From contig NZ_JAANYN010000006.1 in NCBI RefSeq assembly GCF_011290685.1, forward strand, positions 372,001 through 436,000: a DNA stretch of 64,000 nt. The letters are read 5' to 3'. The notes under the pieces are model-generated. The model searched no databases and was not told the DNA's origin. It worked only from the letters and a program-made list of their open reading frames with translations. Below, in pieces: positions 53,663 to 63,252 of the stretch (within the stretch, counting starts at the first letter, position 1; each line of letters begins with the position of its first letter). The position numbers and the translations under genes were made by a program. The stretch is from Cyclobacterium plantarum (GTDB lineage: Bacteria > Bacteroidota > Bacteroidia > Cytophagales > Cyclobacteriaceae).

Positions 53663-53887
53663 AATTGTATTTTTTTGTTCGAGAATTTTCAACCCCTTTC
53701 AATTCTTTCCTATTTCGGGTCATTTTAAAGGTATGGCGATTACAGATCATTTTACCTTTGGAATCTCCTTATTTTTCCAACCTGGAAGTAGTTTTTGCAC
53801 CTGAGTTTGAGAAAAAATGAAAGTTATTGGGTAAAATCCCAATAGAAATTAAGTGGGGGTGGAGTTTTGCATTCATTTCTATTTGAT

Positions 53888-55291
53888 TTATTGATCTGTG
53901 AGAGGATATTTCTGTGGTTGAATCCCAACCTTTTCCGCCAATTTCACTGCCTCCCCAATAATCCGGTCTTCAATATCGAATGCCCAAGGCGTAGTGAAAA
54001 TGGGAGAGCGGGTTCCTTCATATCCCCCTTCCTCCAACACCGTCCTGGTCGGAATATAGGCCATTACGTCATTGGAATAGCCCATTACAAATATATCCTG
54101 ACCAAAAATCTTTTTAAGGGCAATGGCATATCCAATGAGCAATTCGCCGCCAAATGAAAAGATGGCCTGTTCACCTAATCTCCAGGCCTGCACCGGATAT
54201 GGGTAGGAAGTGATCAGGGATTCGCCATTGTCCAGTTTGGACATCAACACTTTGGCATTTTGTTTAAGGTATTCCGGATAACCAGACGAATTACCGGTAA
54301 TTTCCAATAATTCAGCTCTGGTAGGTGTGGCCCTGGCAAAGGTAAGGTCAATTTCGGAATAAGTGGTGGATAAATTTCCTTCCAAAGGCTTCATTTCCTC
54401 GCAAAGTACCCTTTCTACAGCAGCAGCCAATTCCTTACCGTATTGTTGGGCCAAAGGTACAGATCGTCTGGGTAATGGATTCTGATCTGCACCTGCGCCT
54501 TGAAAGAAAAGCGCGGTGGTTCCGGGGTAAAGCTTTTCCAAAGCCAATTGGGCAAACCCAGCATAATCACCCGATATTTGATAGTCCGACAAAACAGTAG
54601 GGTGACAGGCGTATCCAAATACCAATGCCGTCATATTTCCATCCTCATCTGTCACTTTCATGACAGGAACTGCATAGTCATTAGGGCCTTTCAAATCTGT
54701 CTGGTGGACCAGACTGGCTTCCTTATTATTTCTCCGGTTTACCTGAAAACGAGTGACTCCGTTTTCCACATGCAGGTAAGCTGGTTTAAGAGATTCCATG
54801 GTATTTCCCACCAAAGCCACAATTTTATGTTCCAGAGTTTCAACATAATTTTTGATTTTACCCAATTGTACCTGGTCCAATTGGAATTGGTACCTTCGAT
54901 AATCGGTTTCCGGACCGGTATGGGTATGTGAACTGTTGAGAATAATCTGGTCTCTGGACAAACCATATTCCTGCATTAGCCGGTCCCGGATCCTCTGGGA
55001 CAATTCCTGACGAATACCCACCAGGTCTGTTGTCACTAACACCGCCCTATTTCCCATGGAATCTTCCAAAACAAGTGCTTTGGCCCAAATAGCATGTCTT
55101 ACCCCTTCTGAGGGACGGTCCCTGGAAGCATATCCCGCCATCCACATGGACTCCTGAGGGGTAATGTCCACTTTTGTGACAGCTGCTCTCCATCCTGAAT
55201 AATCCTGCCTGGAAAAAGCGGGATGCAAGTTTGCTGAAAAGCCTATGAACCAAACAAGCAAAATCGTTAAATAAGGGCTGACTTTTGTCAT
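53888..55291 (-). CDS. Exported neutral/alkaline ceramidase-like protein, copy 3
   Basis: A 467-residue paralogue of the same length as copy 1 and close to it in sequence throughout (TKVDITPQESMWMAGYASRD; LNSSHTHTGPETDYRRYQFQ; YACHPTVLSDYQISGDYAG; GAGADQNPLPRRSVPLAQQY). It has a signal peptide (LTILLVWFIGFSANLHPAFS). The shared GAGADQNPLPRR shows copies 1 and 3 come from one duplication, separate from copy 2. It follows susD by 154 bases and begins the enzyme part of the locus. The acyl-amide substrate is unknown, and the same doubt about the nucleophile applies. Confidence 0.85.
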   Translation of the reverse strand: MTKVSPYLTILLVWFIGFSANLHPAFSRQDYSGWRAAVTKVDITPQESMWMAGYASRDRPSEGVRHAIWAKALVLEDSMGNRAVLVTTDLVGIRQELSQRIRDRLMQEYGLSRDQIILNSSHTHTGPETDYRRYQFQLDQVQLGKIKNYVETLEHKIVALVGNTMESLKPAYLHVENGVTRFQVNRRNNKEASLVHQTDLKGPNDYAVPVMKVTDEDGNMTALVFGYACHPTVLSDYQISGDYAGFAQLALEKLYPGTTALFFQGAGADQNPLPRRSVPLAQQYGKELAAAVERVLCEEMKPLEGNLSTTYSEIDLTFARATPTRAELLEITGNSSGYPEYLKQNAKVLMSKLDNGESLITSYPYPVQAWRLGEQAIFSFGGELLIGYAIALKKIFGQDIFVMGYSNDVMAYIPTRTVLEEGGYEGTRSPIFTTPWAFDIEDRIIGEAVKLAEKVGIQPQKYPLTDQ

Positions 55292-55445
55292 GATATTTTT
55301 TTTATAGAACAGGCTTCAGGGAATAAAATGCAATTCAAGACAATTTAATGTCATTTGGAAAAGATGGTTGTTACCGGAACACCCCACTGCCTTCAAAACC
55401 GAAAAGGCGACAGGCAGTGGGATAGCTTTTAGAAGAACAAACCAT

Positions 55446-57215
55446 TTATTCTACTACTTCTAATGGTGGTATATTATTGGCAGATCCGGTGTAGCCTTTG
55501 TTCTGATTGATCCTTCCCAAGGTGTTGGAATTGACCATATCGTCATCTATGGGCCACTGAAAATGGTAAGGCATGATTCTCGGTCGCTGACCCAAAAGGA
55601 TCACTTCATCAGACCTGTCGTAAAAATTATTCAGGTTTCTGACGCGGTCGTAGTACCAGTTATTTTCATGAAGGGTTTCCAGGCTATATCCTCCTTCATT
55701 CCTGGCCGCAAGAATATAAGACACCCTGTTCAGTTCATTCTGTCTGGGTTCCTCTGCAAACAATTCCCTGGCCCTTTCGTCAAAAATAAAATCAATGGTT
55801 ACATCGGCAGGGCTTATGGCAGGGGCATTGGCCCTTTGCCTTACGGTATTCAAATCCATTGCTGCACTGGCCAGGTCACCTTTCCAATAATAAGCTTCTG
55901 CTCTTATCAGGTATGTTTCTGCCAAGCGATAGATGTACCAATCGCCATTACTTCCCATAGGAATACTGGTTTGATCCGGTGCATTTGGAGCGTAAATTTT
56001 GTAAAATGGTGAAGGGTATACCCTGGCCCAATATTCGGAAGGAATATCCATGTTTTCCGGATCAAATGGCTCCATGTATTGAGATGAAGCAGGATTGTTA
56101 TAATATAGTTCCTCCCTATCAAACCAGTTGATGTCGGCTCTCCTTAAATCAGGGGTATTGGTATAATCAAAATCACCCTCCTCCCAGATGGTATAACTGT
56201 GCCAATCACTCAATGCGACATCGGGGTTTCCCCTTCCCAGCGAATCATACAGGGGGCCACCGTCAATGGTGCCGCGGTTACCGTCTTTATCTTTCCCGAT
56301 AGATGAATGCCACCAGGAACAATTATACACCCTCATGGTAAACAGGCCTGGCGTCCTTGCTGTTGGTGGTGCTTCCCATCTGTCCACAAAGGCCAAAATG
56401 GTTTCTGTATTCTGTCCAATGTTTTTATTGGCATGCCGGTGAAGATCCCAGATTACATTTTTATCGGGATCATCCGCTTCCACTCCAAAACGATCAGTCA
56501 TCAGGGCATAAGGCCCTTCAATCACTCTGGAAGCAGCGGCAATGGCCTGGTCAAATTCCATATTGGCCAGGTAAATCTTGGAAAGCAAATGATCCCCAGC
56601 CCCCCTGGTGGGTATGCCCGGGGCTGCCGAAACCGGCAGGTGCTGTACTGCAAATTCCATATCCGACTGGATCTGATCCAAAATGGCCCACCTGCTGTGG
56701 CTCTGGAAATCCAGCCTTACACCACGCACCTCTTCCTTTAAAAAAGGTAGATCTCCATAGTTCCCAATCAATCTGTAGTACCAATAAGAACGGTGCCAAT
56801 ATGCTTCTGCCAAAACTTCATTTCGATCGTCCTGATCTGCCCATTCCAAATCATCTATTCTCGTGATGGCCACATTGGCATTCTTCACCATTTCAAAAAT
56901 ATCATTGATCTGTGTAACAAACTGCTGGTACCTGTCGGAATTAGGGGTAAGTGCAGTATAATCCATTTGAAGCCAGGGCACTCCTGCTTCCGACGCGGCC
57001 CATTGATGGGCCATAAAGTTCTTCTGAGCGGTTTGTTCCCGGGTAAGATCCTTCCTCATAGTGACCAATAGTGCTTCAAAACCCGCCCTATCCACAAAAA
57101 CATTGTCTGTGGTAAAGAAAGACAGGGGTTTTGGCTCAAGAAAATCTTCATTACAGGCTGCCAATAATAACAGCAGCAGGGGAAATGCAAATATTGATTG
57201 GATATATTTTTTCAT
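55446..57215 (-). CDS. SusD/RagB family substrate-binding lipoprotein
   Basis: A 589-residue outer-membrane lipoprotein. The signal peptide MKKYIQSIFAFPLLLLLLAA ends at lipobox LLAAC. N-terminal NEDFLEPKPLSFFTTDNVFV, TPR-like helices and the C-terminal WPIDDDMVNSNTLGRINQNK, ending GYTGSANNIPPLEVVE, are typical SusD marks, as is YLIRAEAYYWKGDLASAAMD. It caps the SusC barrel and binds the substrate. The start at 57215 follows the SusC stop by 13 bases; a 15-codon upstream extension overlaps susC and is rejected. Confidence 0.95.
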   Translation of the reverse strand: MKKYIQSIFAFPLLLLLLAACNEDFLEPKPLSFFTTDNVFVDRAGFEALLVTMRKDLTREQTAQKNFMAHQWAASEAGVPWLQMDYTALTPNSDRYQQFVTQINDIFEMVKNANVAITRIDDLEWADQDDRNEVLAEAYWHRSYWYYRLIGNYGDLPFLKEEVRGVRLDFQSHSRWAILDQIQSDMEFAVQHLPVSAAPGIPTRGAGDHLLSKIYLANMEFDQAIAAASRVIEGPYALMTDRFGVEADDPDKNVIWDLHRHANKNIGQNTETILAFVDRWEAPPTARTPGLFTMRVYNCSWWHSSIGKDKDGNRGTIDGGPLYDSLGRGNPDVALSDWHSYTIWEEGDFDYTNTPDLRRADINWFDREELYYNNPASSQYMEPFDPENMDIPSEYWARVYPSPFYKIYAPNAPDQTSIPMGSNGDWYIYRLAETYLIRAEAYYWKGDLASAAMDLNTVRQRANAPAISPADVTIDFIFDERARELFAEEPRQNELNRVSYILAARNEGGYSLETLHENNWYYDRVRNLNNFYDRSDEVILLGQRPRIMPYHFQWPIDDDMVNSNTLGRINQNKGYTGSANNIPPLEVVE

Positions 57216-57228
57216 CTTTTTGGCAATT

Positions 57229-60200
57229 TTAAAGTGATATATTGAAACCAACAGTGACAATTCTAGGCATAGGTGTTAGCCCTGATTCCGGATCCCAACC
57301 TGGCCAACTGGAAAAGGTGTATAAGTTTCTCACGGATCCAAAGACCCTTAAATTTTGCATGTTATAGCGTTGGGACAGTGCATTCGGAACATTATAAGAA
57401 AGTGAAAAATCCTGGATTCTTACGAAAGAGGAAGATTTATAGGGCATGACTCCTCCGCCAAACGGAGAATCGTTGACACTCAGCCTGGGATAATCATTGG
57501 TCCTGTTGTCAGGGGTCCAGTAGGGGTAATTGGCTGTACTTCTTCTGTCAAAGGTAGACCATCCCGCTACAGAGGGAGAAAAAGCCCTCATGTGTCCCAG
57601 ATCAGCTCTGATAAAAAGGGAAGCCGTAAAATTCCTAAGAAAAGTCACATCATTTCTAAATCCGATTCTGTGCCTTGGTTGGCTGAATCCAATAAACCTT
57701 TTATCCTGTAAAGCCTCATAAACACCATTGCCATCTACATCAGTGGCTTTTATATCTCCGGGACTAAGGTTGTATTCAGCAGCTTCCTGAGCCTCTTCCA
57801 CCTGCCAGGTACCCAAAATATCATAATCCCAGACCACATCTATGGGCTGACCTATAAACCATTCATTTTCAAAATCAGGTATTTCACCAGAGATTGTCTG
57901 TCCTTGAAGGGTATATTCACCTGTGTCTCCAAATAAAGAAATGATTTCATTCCTGTTCATGGAATAATTGATATTGGTCCTCCAATTAAATCCAGGTCGG
58001 TTGATCACTACCGCTCCCAGGGTGGCCTCAAAACCCCTGTTGGCCAACTCTCCTATGTTGGTGGTCACATTTTCGAATCCCGTAACCCTAGGCAAAGAGC
58101 GGTCTACCAACAGGTTCACCGTACTCATGTCATAATAATCCAAGGTCAGATTGATACGATTGGCCAATATTCCGATATCAAAGCCAAAATTATAAGATTC
58201 TGTTTCCTCCCATGAAAGCCCCGGGTTGGAAAGCGTAGATGTGAATATTCCCATCTGAACCTGAGATCCATTATAATATTGATTGCTCCCCATTTGGGCA
58301 AATGAAGAATATGGGCCAATATCCCGGTTACCGTTTATTCCCCAGGACAACCTCATTTTAAGTTGGTCAATCAAGCTTGAATTGTAAAACGCTTCATCTG
58401 AAATTTGCCACGCAAATGCCAATGCAGGAAATATGGCCCTGGGGTTTTCCCTACCGAAGGCACTGAAACCATCCCTTCGTATGGAGCCTGTAAACAAATA
58501 TTTTTCCTTCAGCGTGTAGTTTAACCTTCCCATTAAACCTTCTCCGGTATAGGTAATATCGTCTGTTTCGATCGTTGGATCGCCTCCAAACTGCATCCCA
58601 TGGTACCCTAGAATAGCACTGGGTAGAAAGGTTTGGTTGGCCATGCTCGAACTGTATATCCTGTTTTTTTCCAGGTTGTACAAGATGGTGACATCAAAAT
58701 TGTGAATACCGAATGTTTTATTCCACTTCAGCAGGTTATCTACCATCCATTCGTAAGTATTGGATTCAAACCGGGTTGCCCTTCCTCCGGCATAATCCTG
58801 TCCTCCTACAATGGTCTCAGGAGACCAGTAATTGTAATCCCTTATGCTTTCGATCCGGGGTTGGTAAGAAGACCTGAAAGTAATGCCAAATGGGAGTTTG
58901 AACTCGGCAAACAAGGTATTGAAAAAATTATTCCGCTTGTGAAATCTATCCTGTCCCAGGTAATTGATCAATGGATTTTGACCGCCGATATAGCCATGAG
59001 GAAACCATTTTATAGATCCATCTTCCTCATACATTTGGGCATATGGACCTGTTTGGTACATCCCTGTCAAATTGGCCTGAACCACGCTTTCATCCCTGGA
59101 AGAAAACTGGGAATTCAAACCCACTTTCATCCAATCAGTCACCTCGAAATCAAAATTGATCCTGGAACGGATCGTGGAAAATTTATCTCCCACAATAATC
59201 CCCTCATTGTCCAGGTATCCCAAAGACCAGTAATATTTGATTTTTTCTGTACCGCCTCCTATACTCAGGTCATATTCCTGCCGCATACCGGGCTTCATCA
59301 CTTCATTCCTCCAATTGATGGTTTCTCCGGCCAGATAGGCCTCCACTTCATCCGGGAAAAAATTCAACCTGGAAAGCCATTCTCTGGTGTTATCAGGATT
59401 GGGATTGTTATTAGATGCCCTCCACTGCTCCAGGGTAACGCCCTCAGGCAATTCTTCGGGATTGAACCAATGGTAATCCGGCTGGGCCTGGCCCAGTGTC
59501 CTGAAATAATCTCTTCGAAAATCAAGATAGCCCTGCGGACCTCGAACGGCAAAATCATCATTTGTGGGTCCGGCCACCCCCAACTTGGTGGTGAAATTAA
59601 TGGTAGGTGCCCCTGCTTTACCTCTGGTGGTCGTCACCAGGATCACCCCTGAAGCAGCCCTGGCACCAAATACCGCTGCCGAACTGGCATCTTTGAGAAT
59701 ATCCACGGATTCAATATCATTGGGATTAATATCCCGAAGACTTCCGTTAAAAATCACCCCATCCAAAACCACCAGTGGTTCGGTACCTGCACTCAGGGAA
59801 GTAGGTCCCCTTACTTCCAGCGAACTCCCTCCTGCGGCAGAAGTCCCCTGATTGGCATTGAACCCTGCAACGGTTCCCGCCAGCATATCTGTTAGCTGCA
59901 CATTGCTTTGGTTTTTAAAAGATTCGGGGTCCACCCTGACGACAGACCCGGTAAGGTCACTTTTCTTAACCGTTCCGTACCCAACGACCACTACCTCTTC
60001 CAACTGTGCCTGATCGGCGACAAGGTCCACATTGATGGTAGTTCGGTTGCCTACCCTTATTTCCTGAGTCAAATACCCTACAAATGAAAAAATCAATTCC
60101 GAATCTTCATTCGGAACCCTGATGGAATAAGAACCATCGATATCGGTTACCGTTCCCAAGGACGTCCCTTTTATCAAGATATTAACTCCTGGTAAGCTTT

Positions 60201-60399
60201 CTTTGGTAGAATTATCGAAAACCTGACCGGAAATTTGCTGCCCTTGCTGGGCGGTAGCAATATTACCGGAAAACCAAAATAAGGCTATGGCAAGAAGGTA
60301 ATAAACCAAGACTTTTGGAGGCTTTTGAGGTTTACCCCATTTGCAAAAGTCCGACAACCTTTTCTCTGAATTGTTTTGTGATCTGTAATTTTGCTTCAT
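57229..60399 (-). CDS. SusC/RagA family TonB-linked outer-membrane transporter
   Basis: A 1056-residue TonB-dependent barrel. After a long basic N-terminus and hydrophobic core (about residues 29-48) comes the carboxypeptidase-like regulatory domain (QISGQVFDNSTKESLPGVNI, GTSLGTVTDIDGSYSIRVPN), the TonB-box-like EEVVVVGYGTVKKSDLTGSV, the plug domain (LLDGV-type VVLDGVIFNGSLRDINPNDI, ESVDILKDASSAAVFGARAA) and a barrel ending in Leu, VTVGFNISL. It imports the ligand that SusD captures using TonB energy. No FecR/sigma pair lies beside it; the LacI-type gene 11 kb away is the probable regulator. Confidence 0.96.
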   Translation of the reverse strand: MKQNYRSQNNSEKRLSDFCKWGKPQKPPKVLVYYLLAIALFWFSGNIATAQQGQQISGQVFDNSTKESLPGVNILIKGTSLGTVTDIDGSYSIRVPNEDSELIFSFVGYLTQEIRVGNRTTINVDLVADQAQLEEVVVVGYGTVKKSDLTGSVVRVDPESFKNQSNVQLTDMLAGTVAGFNANQGTSAAGGSSLEVRGPTSLSAGTEPLVVLDGVIFNGSLRDINPNDIESVDILKDASSAAVFGARAASGVILVTTTRGKAGAPTINFTTKLGVAGPTNDDFAVRGPQGYLDFRRDYFRTLGQAQPDYHWFNPEELPEGVTLEQWRASNNNPNPDNTREWLSRLNFFPDEVEAYLAGETINWRNEVMKPGMRQEYDLSIGGGTEKIKYYWSLGYLDNEGIIVGDKFSTIRSRINFDFEVTDWMKVGLNSQFSSRDESVVQANLTGMYQTGPYAQMYEEDGSIKWFPHGYIGGQNPLINYLGQDRFHKRNNFFNTLFAEFKLPFGITFRSSYQPRIESIRDYNYWSPETIVGGQDYAGGRATRFESNTYEWMVDNLLKWNKTFGIHNFDVTILYNLEKNRIYSSSMANQTFLPSAILGYHGMQFGGDPTIETDDITYTGEGLMGRLNYTLKEKYLFTGSIRRDGFSAFGRENPRAIFPALAFAWQISDEAFYNSSLIDQLKMRLSWGINGNRDIGPYSSFAQMGSNQYYNGSQVQMGIFTSTLSNPGLSWEETESYNFGFDIGILANRINLTLDYYDMSTVNLLVDRSLPRVTGFENVTTNIGELANRGFEATLGAVVINRPGFNWRTNINYSMNRNEIISLFGDTGEYTLQGQTISGEIPDFENEWFIGQPIDVVWDYDILGTWQVEEAQEAAEYNLSPGDIKATDVDGNGVYEALQDKRFIGFSQPRHRIGFRNDVTFLRNFTASLFIRADLGHMRAFSPSVAGWSTFDRRSTANYPYWTPDNRTNDYPRLSVNDSPFGGGVMPYKSSSFVRIQDFSLSYNVPNALSQRYNMQNLRVFGSVRNLYTFSSWPGWDPESGLTPMPRIVTVGFNISL

Positions 60400-61073
60400 G
60401 ATGTAGTGCGTTAAAGGATCAATGATTAAAAGCTATTTTGGTATGGTGGGTATTCTTTACGTGTACGTTACCTTAAAAATAAAATTTTATTGGGCAACAT
60501 CAAAATGTTTAGGATCTATTCATTATAGAAAATTTATAATTTTTAGCTTCCTTCAAACATGGCTGATAAATTCATGCAATAAAGAATAATATTTGATTTA
60601 AAAATACCGCTCAAATTGAGGTTCTACTTAGAAAAAATATACCATGAATAATAATTACGATAAGGTATGCAAAATTTTAGATTTGGGACCAATGCACCAA
60701 GCACAATCCGGGAAAATGCAGTTTGGCCACGTGTCATTCAAAAAGTCAAATAATCAAGATCTTCTTATTTTAATGGTGAAAAATCACCATATTTAAATCA
60801 TTTACTACCGGCACCTGTTACCTGAACCTTACAGTTTCACTAAAATAGGTTTTATAACCTAAAACTTCTGTTAGCGTAAAACCTCAGGTTCCGTTATTTA
60901 TCTACTGGTCCTGAATCAAAATGAAATTAAATTCTCCGCCAATTTGATTTGCCAATTGCTGGATTGGAATTTCACAACTGTTACCCTTTGTTGTATCAAT
61001 TTTATTCCGGACAAGTTTAGTCTGAGTTTAAGTTTTTTTGTCGAACTTTATATTCTAACCAAATCAAAAACCT
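60400..61073. other. Long AT-rich region between susC and the DinB-fold gene
   Basis: 674 bases, divergent, no convincing gene. ACGT-GT-ACGT at 60459-60468, 60 bases upstream of the susC start, is a candidate regulator site. ATGGTGA (60773-60779) / TCACCAT (60784-60790) is a 7-bp hairpin with a four-A loop and no T-run. Both promoters must lie here, but I find no clear TAnnTTTG near either start. Confidence 0.45.
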
Positions 61074-61592
61074 ATGAAAAAATTAAATGTAATTTTTGCT
61101 GTATTCATCTTCCAGTGTGCAATGGGGCAAGCCCATGCACAAACTACCATGGAAGAATTTATGGCCAAATGGGAAAATAGCCGCGCCTTTACCCTGGAAG
61201 CCATAGAAACCATGCCGAACGATTTATTGGATTACAAACCCCACGAATCAGCCATGTCATTTAAAGAACAGATAACCCACATTGGGGGAGCCATGGCTTC
61301 TATTTGTCAGGGCTTTTTAATGGGTGAAGAAATGGGCTTTGACCATAAAGTAGAGCCTCAAACCAAAGAACAAATGAGTGCTTTCATCAATCAATGCTAT
61401 GATTATGGAAAAAAAACCATTGCCTCCCTCAGTCAGGAGGAGATGGAAGAAGAAATTGATTCATTTGCAGGTAAAATTACCCGCCGCCAGATGGTGGGTC
61501 TTGTGGACGACCACACCACACACCACAGGGGAGCGGCCATTTCCTATATCCGCGCCAACGGCATCCAACCTCCAGCCTTCAGGGGCCTTTAG
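61074..61592 (+). CDS. Exported DinB-fold (YfiT-like) metal-binding protein
   Basis: A 172-residue protein with signal peptide (MKKLNVIFAVFIFQCAMGQA, mature near AHAQT). The four-helix DinB/YfiT fold is indicated by DLLDYKPHESAMSFKEQITH (first His ligand), and VDDHTTHHRGAAISYIRANG (second and third His). These are unrelated to DNA polymerase IV. Members are thiol-dependent transferases or putative metalloenzymes; function here is unknown. It is unusual for the fold to be exported. It ends at a strong bidirectional terminator. Confidence 0.85.
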   Translation: MKKLNVIFAVFIFQCAMGQAHAQTTMEEFMAKWENSRAFTLEAIETMPNDLLDYKPHESAMSFKEQITHIGGAMASICQGFLMGEEMGFDHKVEPQTKEQMSAFINQCYDYGKKTIASLSQEEMEEEIDSFAGKITRRQMVGLVDDHTTHHRGAAISYIRANGIQPPAFRGL

Positions 61593-61608
61593 GTCGTTAA
61601 ATGAAAAA

Positions 61609-61640
61609 AACCCGAAAGGGGATAAGTTTCCTTTCGGGTT
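61609..61640. terminator. Bidirectional terminator between DinB-fold and M20 genes
   Basis: AACCCGAAAGG (61609-61619) pairs with CCTTTCGGGTT (61630-61640), an 11-bp stem with a 10-base loop. A-run 61604-61610 and T-run from 61639 flank it. It ends both convergent genes. Confidence 0.9.
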
Positions 61641-61668
61641 TTCTTTCTATTTCAATACCAAGCCTACC

Positions 61669-62964
61669 TTAATTCATACCCATATAGTCCACGGCCAGTT
61701 GGCTCAATGCCCTGACCCCCAACACAAATCCGCTTTCATCCAGGTAAAAATCCGGAGTGTGGTGAGAGGGGGCTGTTTCCGGGTCTGCATCTGCCGGCAT
61801 TCCGCCCAGAAAAATAAACAAGCCAGGTTTTTCCTTTTGGTAAAAGCTAAAATCTTCTGCTCCAGTCACCGGATCATGTAACCAAACATTATCCTTTCCG
61901 GCTACCTTTTCCAGGCTTGGTAACATCATAGCTGTCAATTCGGGATCATTAAAGGTGACGGGATACATTTTTTTTATGTTTATCTCTGCAGTGGCGCCGG
62001 CACTCTCTGCAATATTTTCCCCGATTTCCCTGATTCTCCTGTGAATAAGCGTTTGCTGGGCTTCACTGTAAGTCCTGATCGTTCCGATCATTTCTACTTC
62101 CTCCGGAATGATATTGTGCCTTACTCCGCCATGGATGGCACCAATGGTGACTATGGCAGGGATTTCTATGATTTTCACATTCCGGCTAACAATGGTCTGC
62201 AAACCCATCACGATTTGAGAAGATGTTACGATAGGGTCAATGGAAGACCAGGGATAGGCACCATGCGCCTGTCTGCCTTTGACCTGAATTTCCAGATTGT
62301 CCACTGCGGCCATGGAGGGCCCGGGCTTATATTTAATAACTCCCACAGGTGTTTGTGAATTGATATGCAAGCCAAAAATAGCATCCACATCATCCATTAC
62401 TCCCTCTTCTACCAACTGTTTGGCTCCCCAGCTTTCCACTGTTTTGTCCTCCAATCCCTCTTCAGCCGGCTGAAATATAAATTTGACCGTTCCTTTAAGG
62501 TCATCCTTCATGCCCGCCAGCACCTCTGCTACGCCCATCAGGATGGCCACATGGGAATCATGCCCACAGGCATGCATCACCCCCGATTCCTGCCCATTGT
62601 AATTGGTGGTAACCTGAGATTTGAAGGGCAAATCATTGCGCTCAGTTACCGGTAAAGCATCCATATCCGCCCTGATGGCCACAGTGGGACCGGCTTGACC
62701 TCCTTTCAAAACTCCGACAACACCGGTCACGGCCAGCCCTTCGGTCACATCCATACCTAAGCTCTTCAGGTGATCTGCCACAATGCCGGCTGTTCGGGTT
62801 TCTTCATTGCCCAGTTCGGGATGCTCGTGAAAATCCCTTCTCCATTCAATGACTTGCTGCTCCACAGCCATTGCATTCTTGTTGATCCGGTCCTGTAATC
62901 CGGACTGCGCATGTGCCAGGGGAAAAGAAAAAAGGAATAGTATGGTTAATGTAATTTTGTTCAT
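61669..62964 (-). CDS. Exported M20 family metallo-amidohydrolase
   Basis: A 431-residue protein with signal peptide (MNKITLTILFLFSFPLAHAQ). The M20D amidohydrolase motifs are present: HPELGNEETRTAGIVADHL, IRADMDALPVTE, the metal site MHACGHDSHVA, the catalytic IFQPAEEGLEDK and AIFGLHINSQTPVG, with the C-terminal GAEDFSFY. Such enzymes cleave N-acyl amino acids or peptides (hippurate/IAA-amino acid hydrolase type). Secretion suggests scavenging of amide conjugates, perhaps in concert with the ceramidase-like proteins upstream, though it lies outside that operon. Confidence 0.93.
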   Translation of the reverse strand: MNKITLTILFLFSFPLAHAQSGLQDRINKNAMAVEQQVIEWRRDFHEHPELGNEETRTAGIVADHLKSLGMDVTEGLAVTGVVGVLKGGQAGPTVAIRADMDALPVTERNDLPFKSQVTTNYNGQESGVMHACGHDSHVAILMGVAEVLAGMKDDLKGTVKFIFQPAEEGLEDKTVESWGAKQLVEEGVMDDVDAIFGLHINSQTPVGVIKYKPGPSMAAVDNLEIQVKGRQAHGAYPWSSIDPIVTSSQIVMGLQTIVSRNVKIIEIPAIVTIGAIHGGVRHNIIPEEVEMIGTIRTYSEAQQTLIHRRIREIGENIAESAGATAEINIKKMYPVTFNDPELTAMMLPSLEKVAGKDNVWLHDPVTGAEDFSFYQKEKPGLFIFLGGMPADADPETAPSHHTPDFYLDESGFVLGVRALSQLAVDYMGMN

Positions 62965-62986
62965 CGGTATTGGTTTTCGTTGGAAT

Positions 62987-62994
62987 CAAATTTA
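62987..62994 (-). promoter_or_regulatory. -7 promoter element of the M20 gene
   Basis: The minus strand reads TAAATTTG (TAnnTTTG), 22 bases before the ATG at 62964. The -33 position is not clear. Confidence 0.45.
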
Positions 62995-63030
62995 ATAAGT
63001 TTCGCCTGCCAATGTTAATTATATTATGAA

Positions 63031-63099
63031 TTATTCCAGCCAGATAAATTGAGTGAACGCACCATTGGCCGCTACGTCCCATACTTCTACTCTCCAATG
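63031..63099 (-). pseudogene. C-terminal scar of a lost secreted protein
   Basis: The minus strand encodes HWRVEVWDVAANGAFTQFIW then LE and a stop (63031-63033), with a stop directly upstream. The reading, an edge strand followed by a short tail, is of the kind that ends PHP/CehA-type metallohydrolases as I remember them, but the family is uncertain. It is a 22-codon fragment without a start, next to the degenerate transposase. Confidence 0.35.
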
Positions 63100-63252
63100 C
63101 TATTAAGTTAAGAAAAAAATGCCCTTAGCGCCAAAATAAAAGCCGATTTTCCTTATAAAAACCGGCCCGCTTTAAATAACTTAAAGCTGTCTTAAACACA
63201 TTAACATTCAGGCACAAAATACCAACCAAACACTAAAGGATATATCTTACGG

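Noticed and set aside
58633-59652. 339-codon plus-strand open frame
   Set aside because: Shadow of susC, which is complete and well supported on the other strand.
61074-61592. Naming this gene dinB
   Set aside because: The DinB/YfiT fold shares only a name with DNA polymerase IV, which is the gene at 19646-20836.
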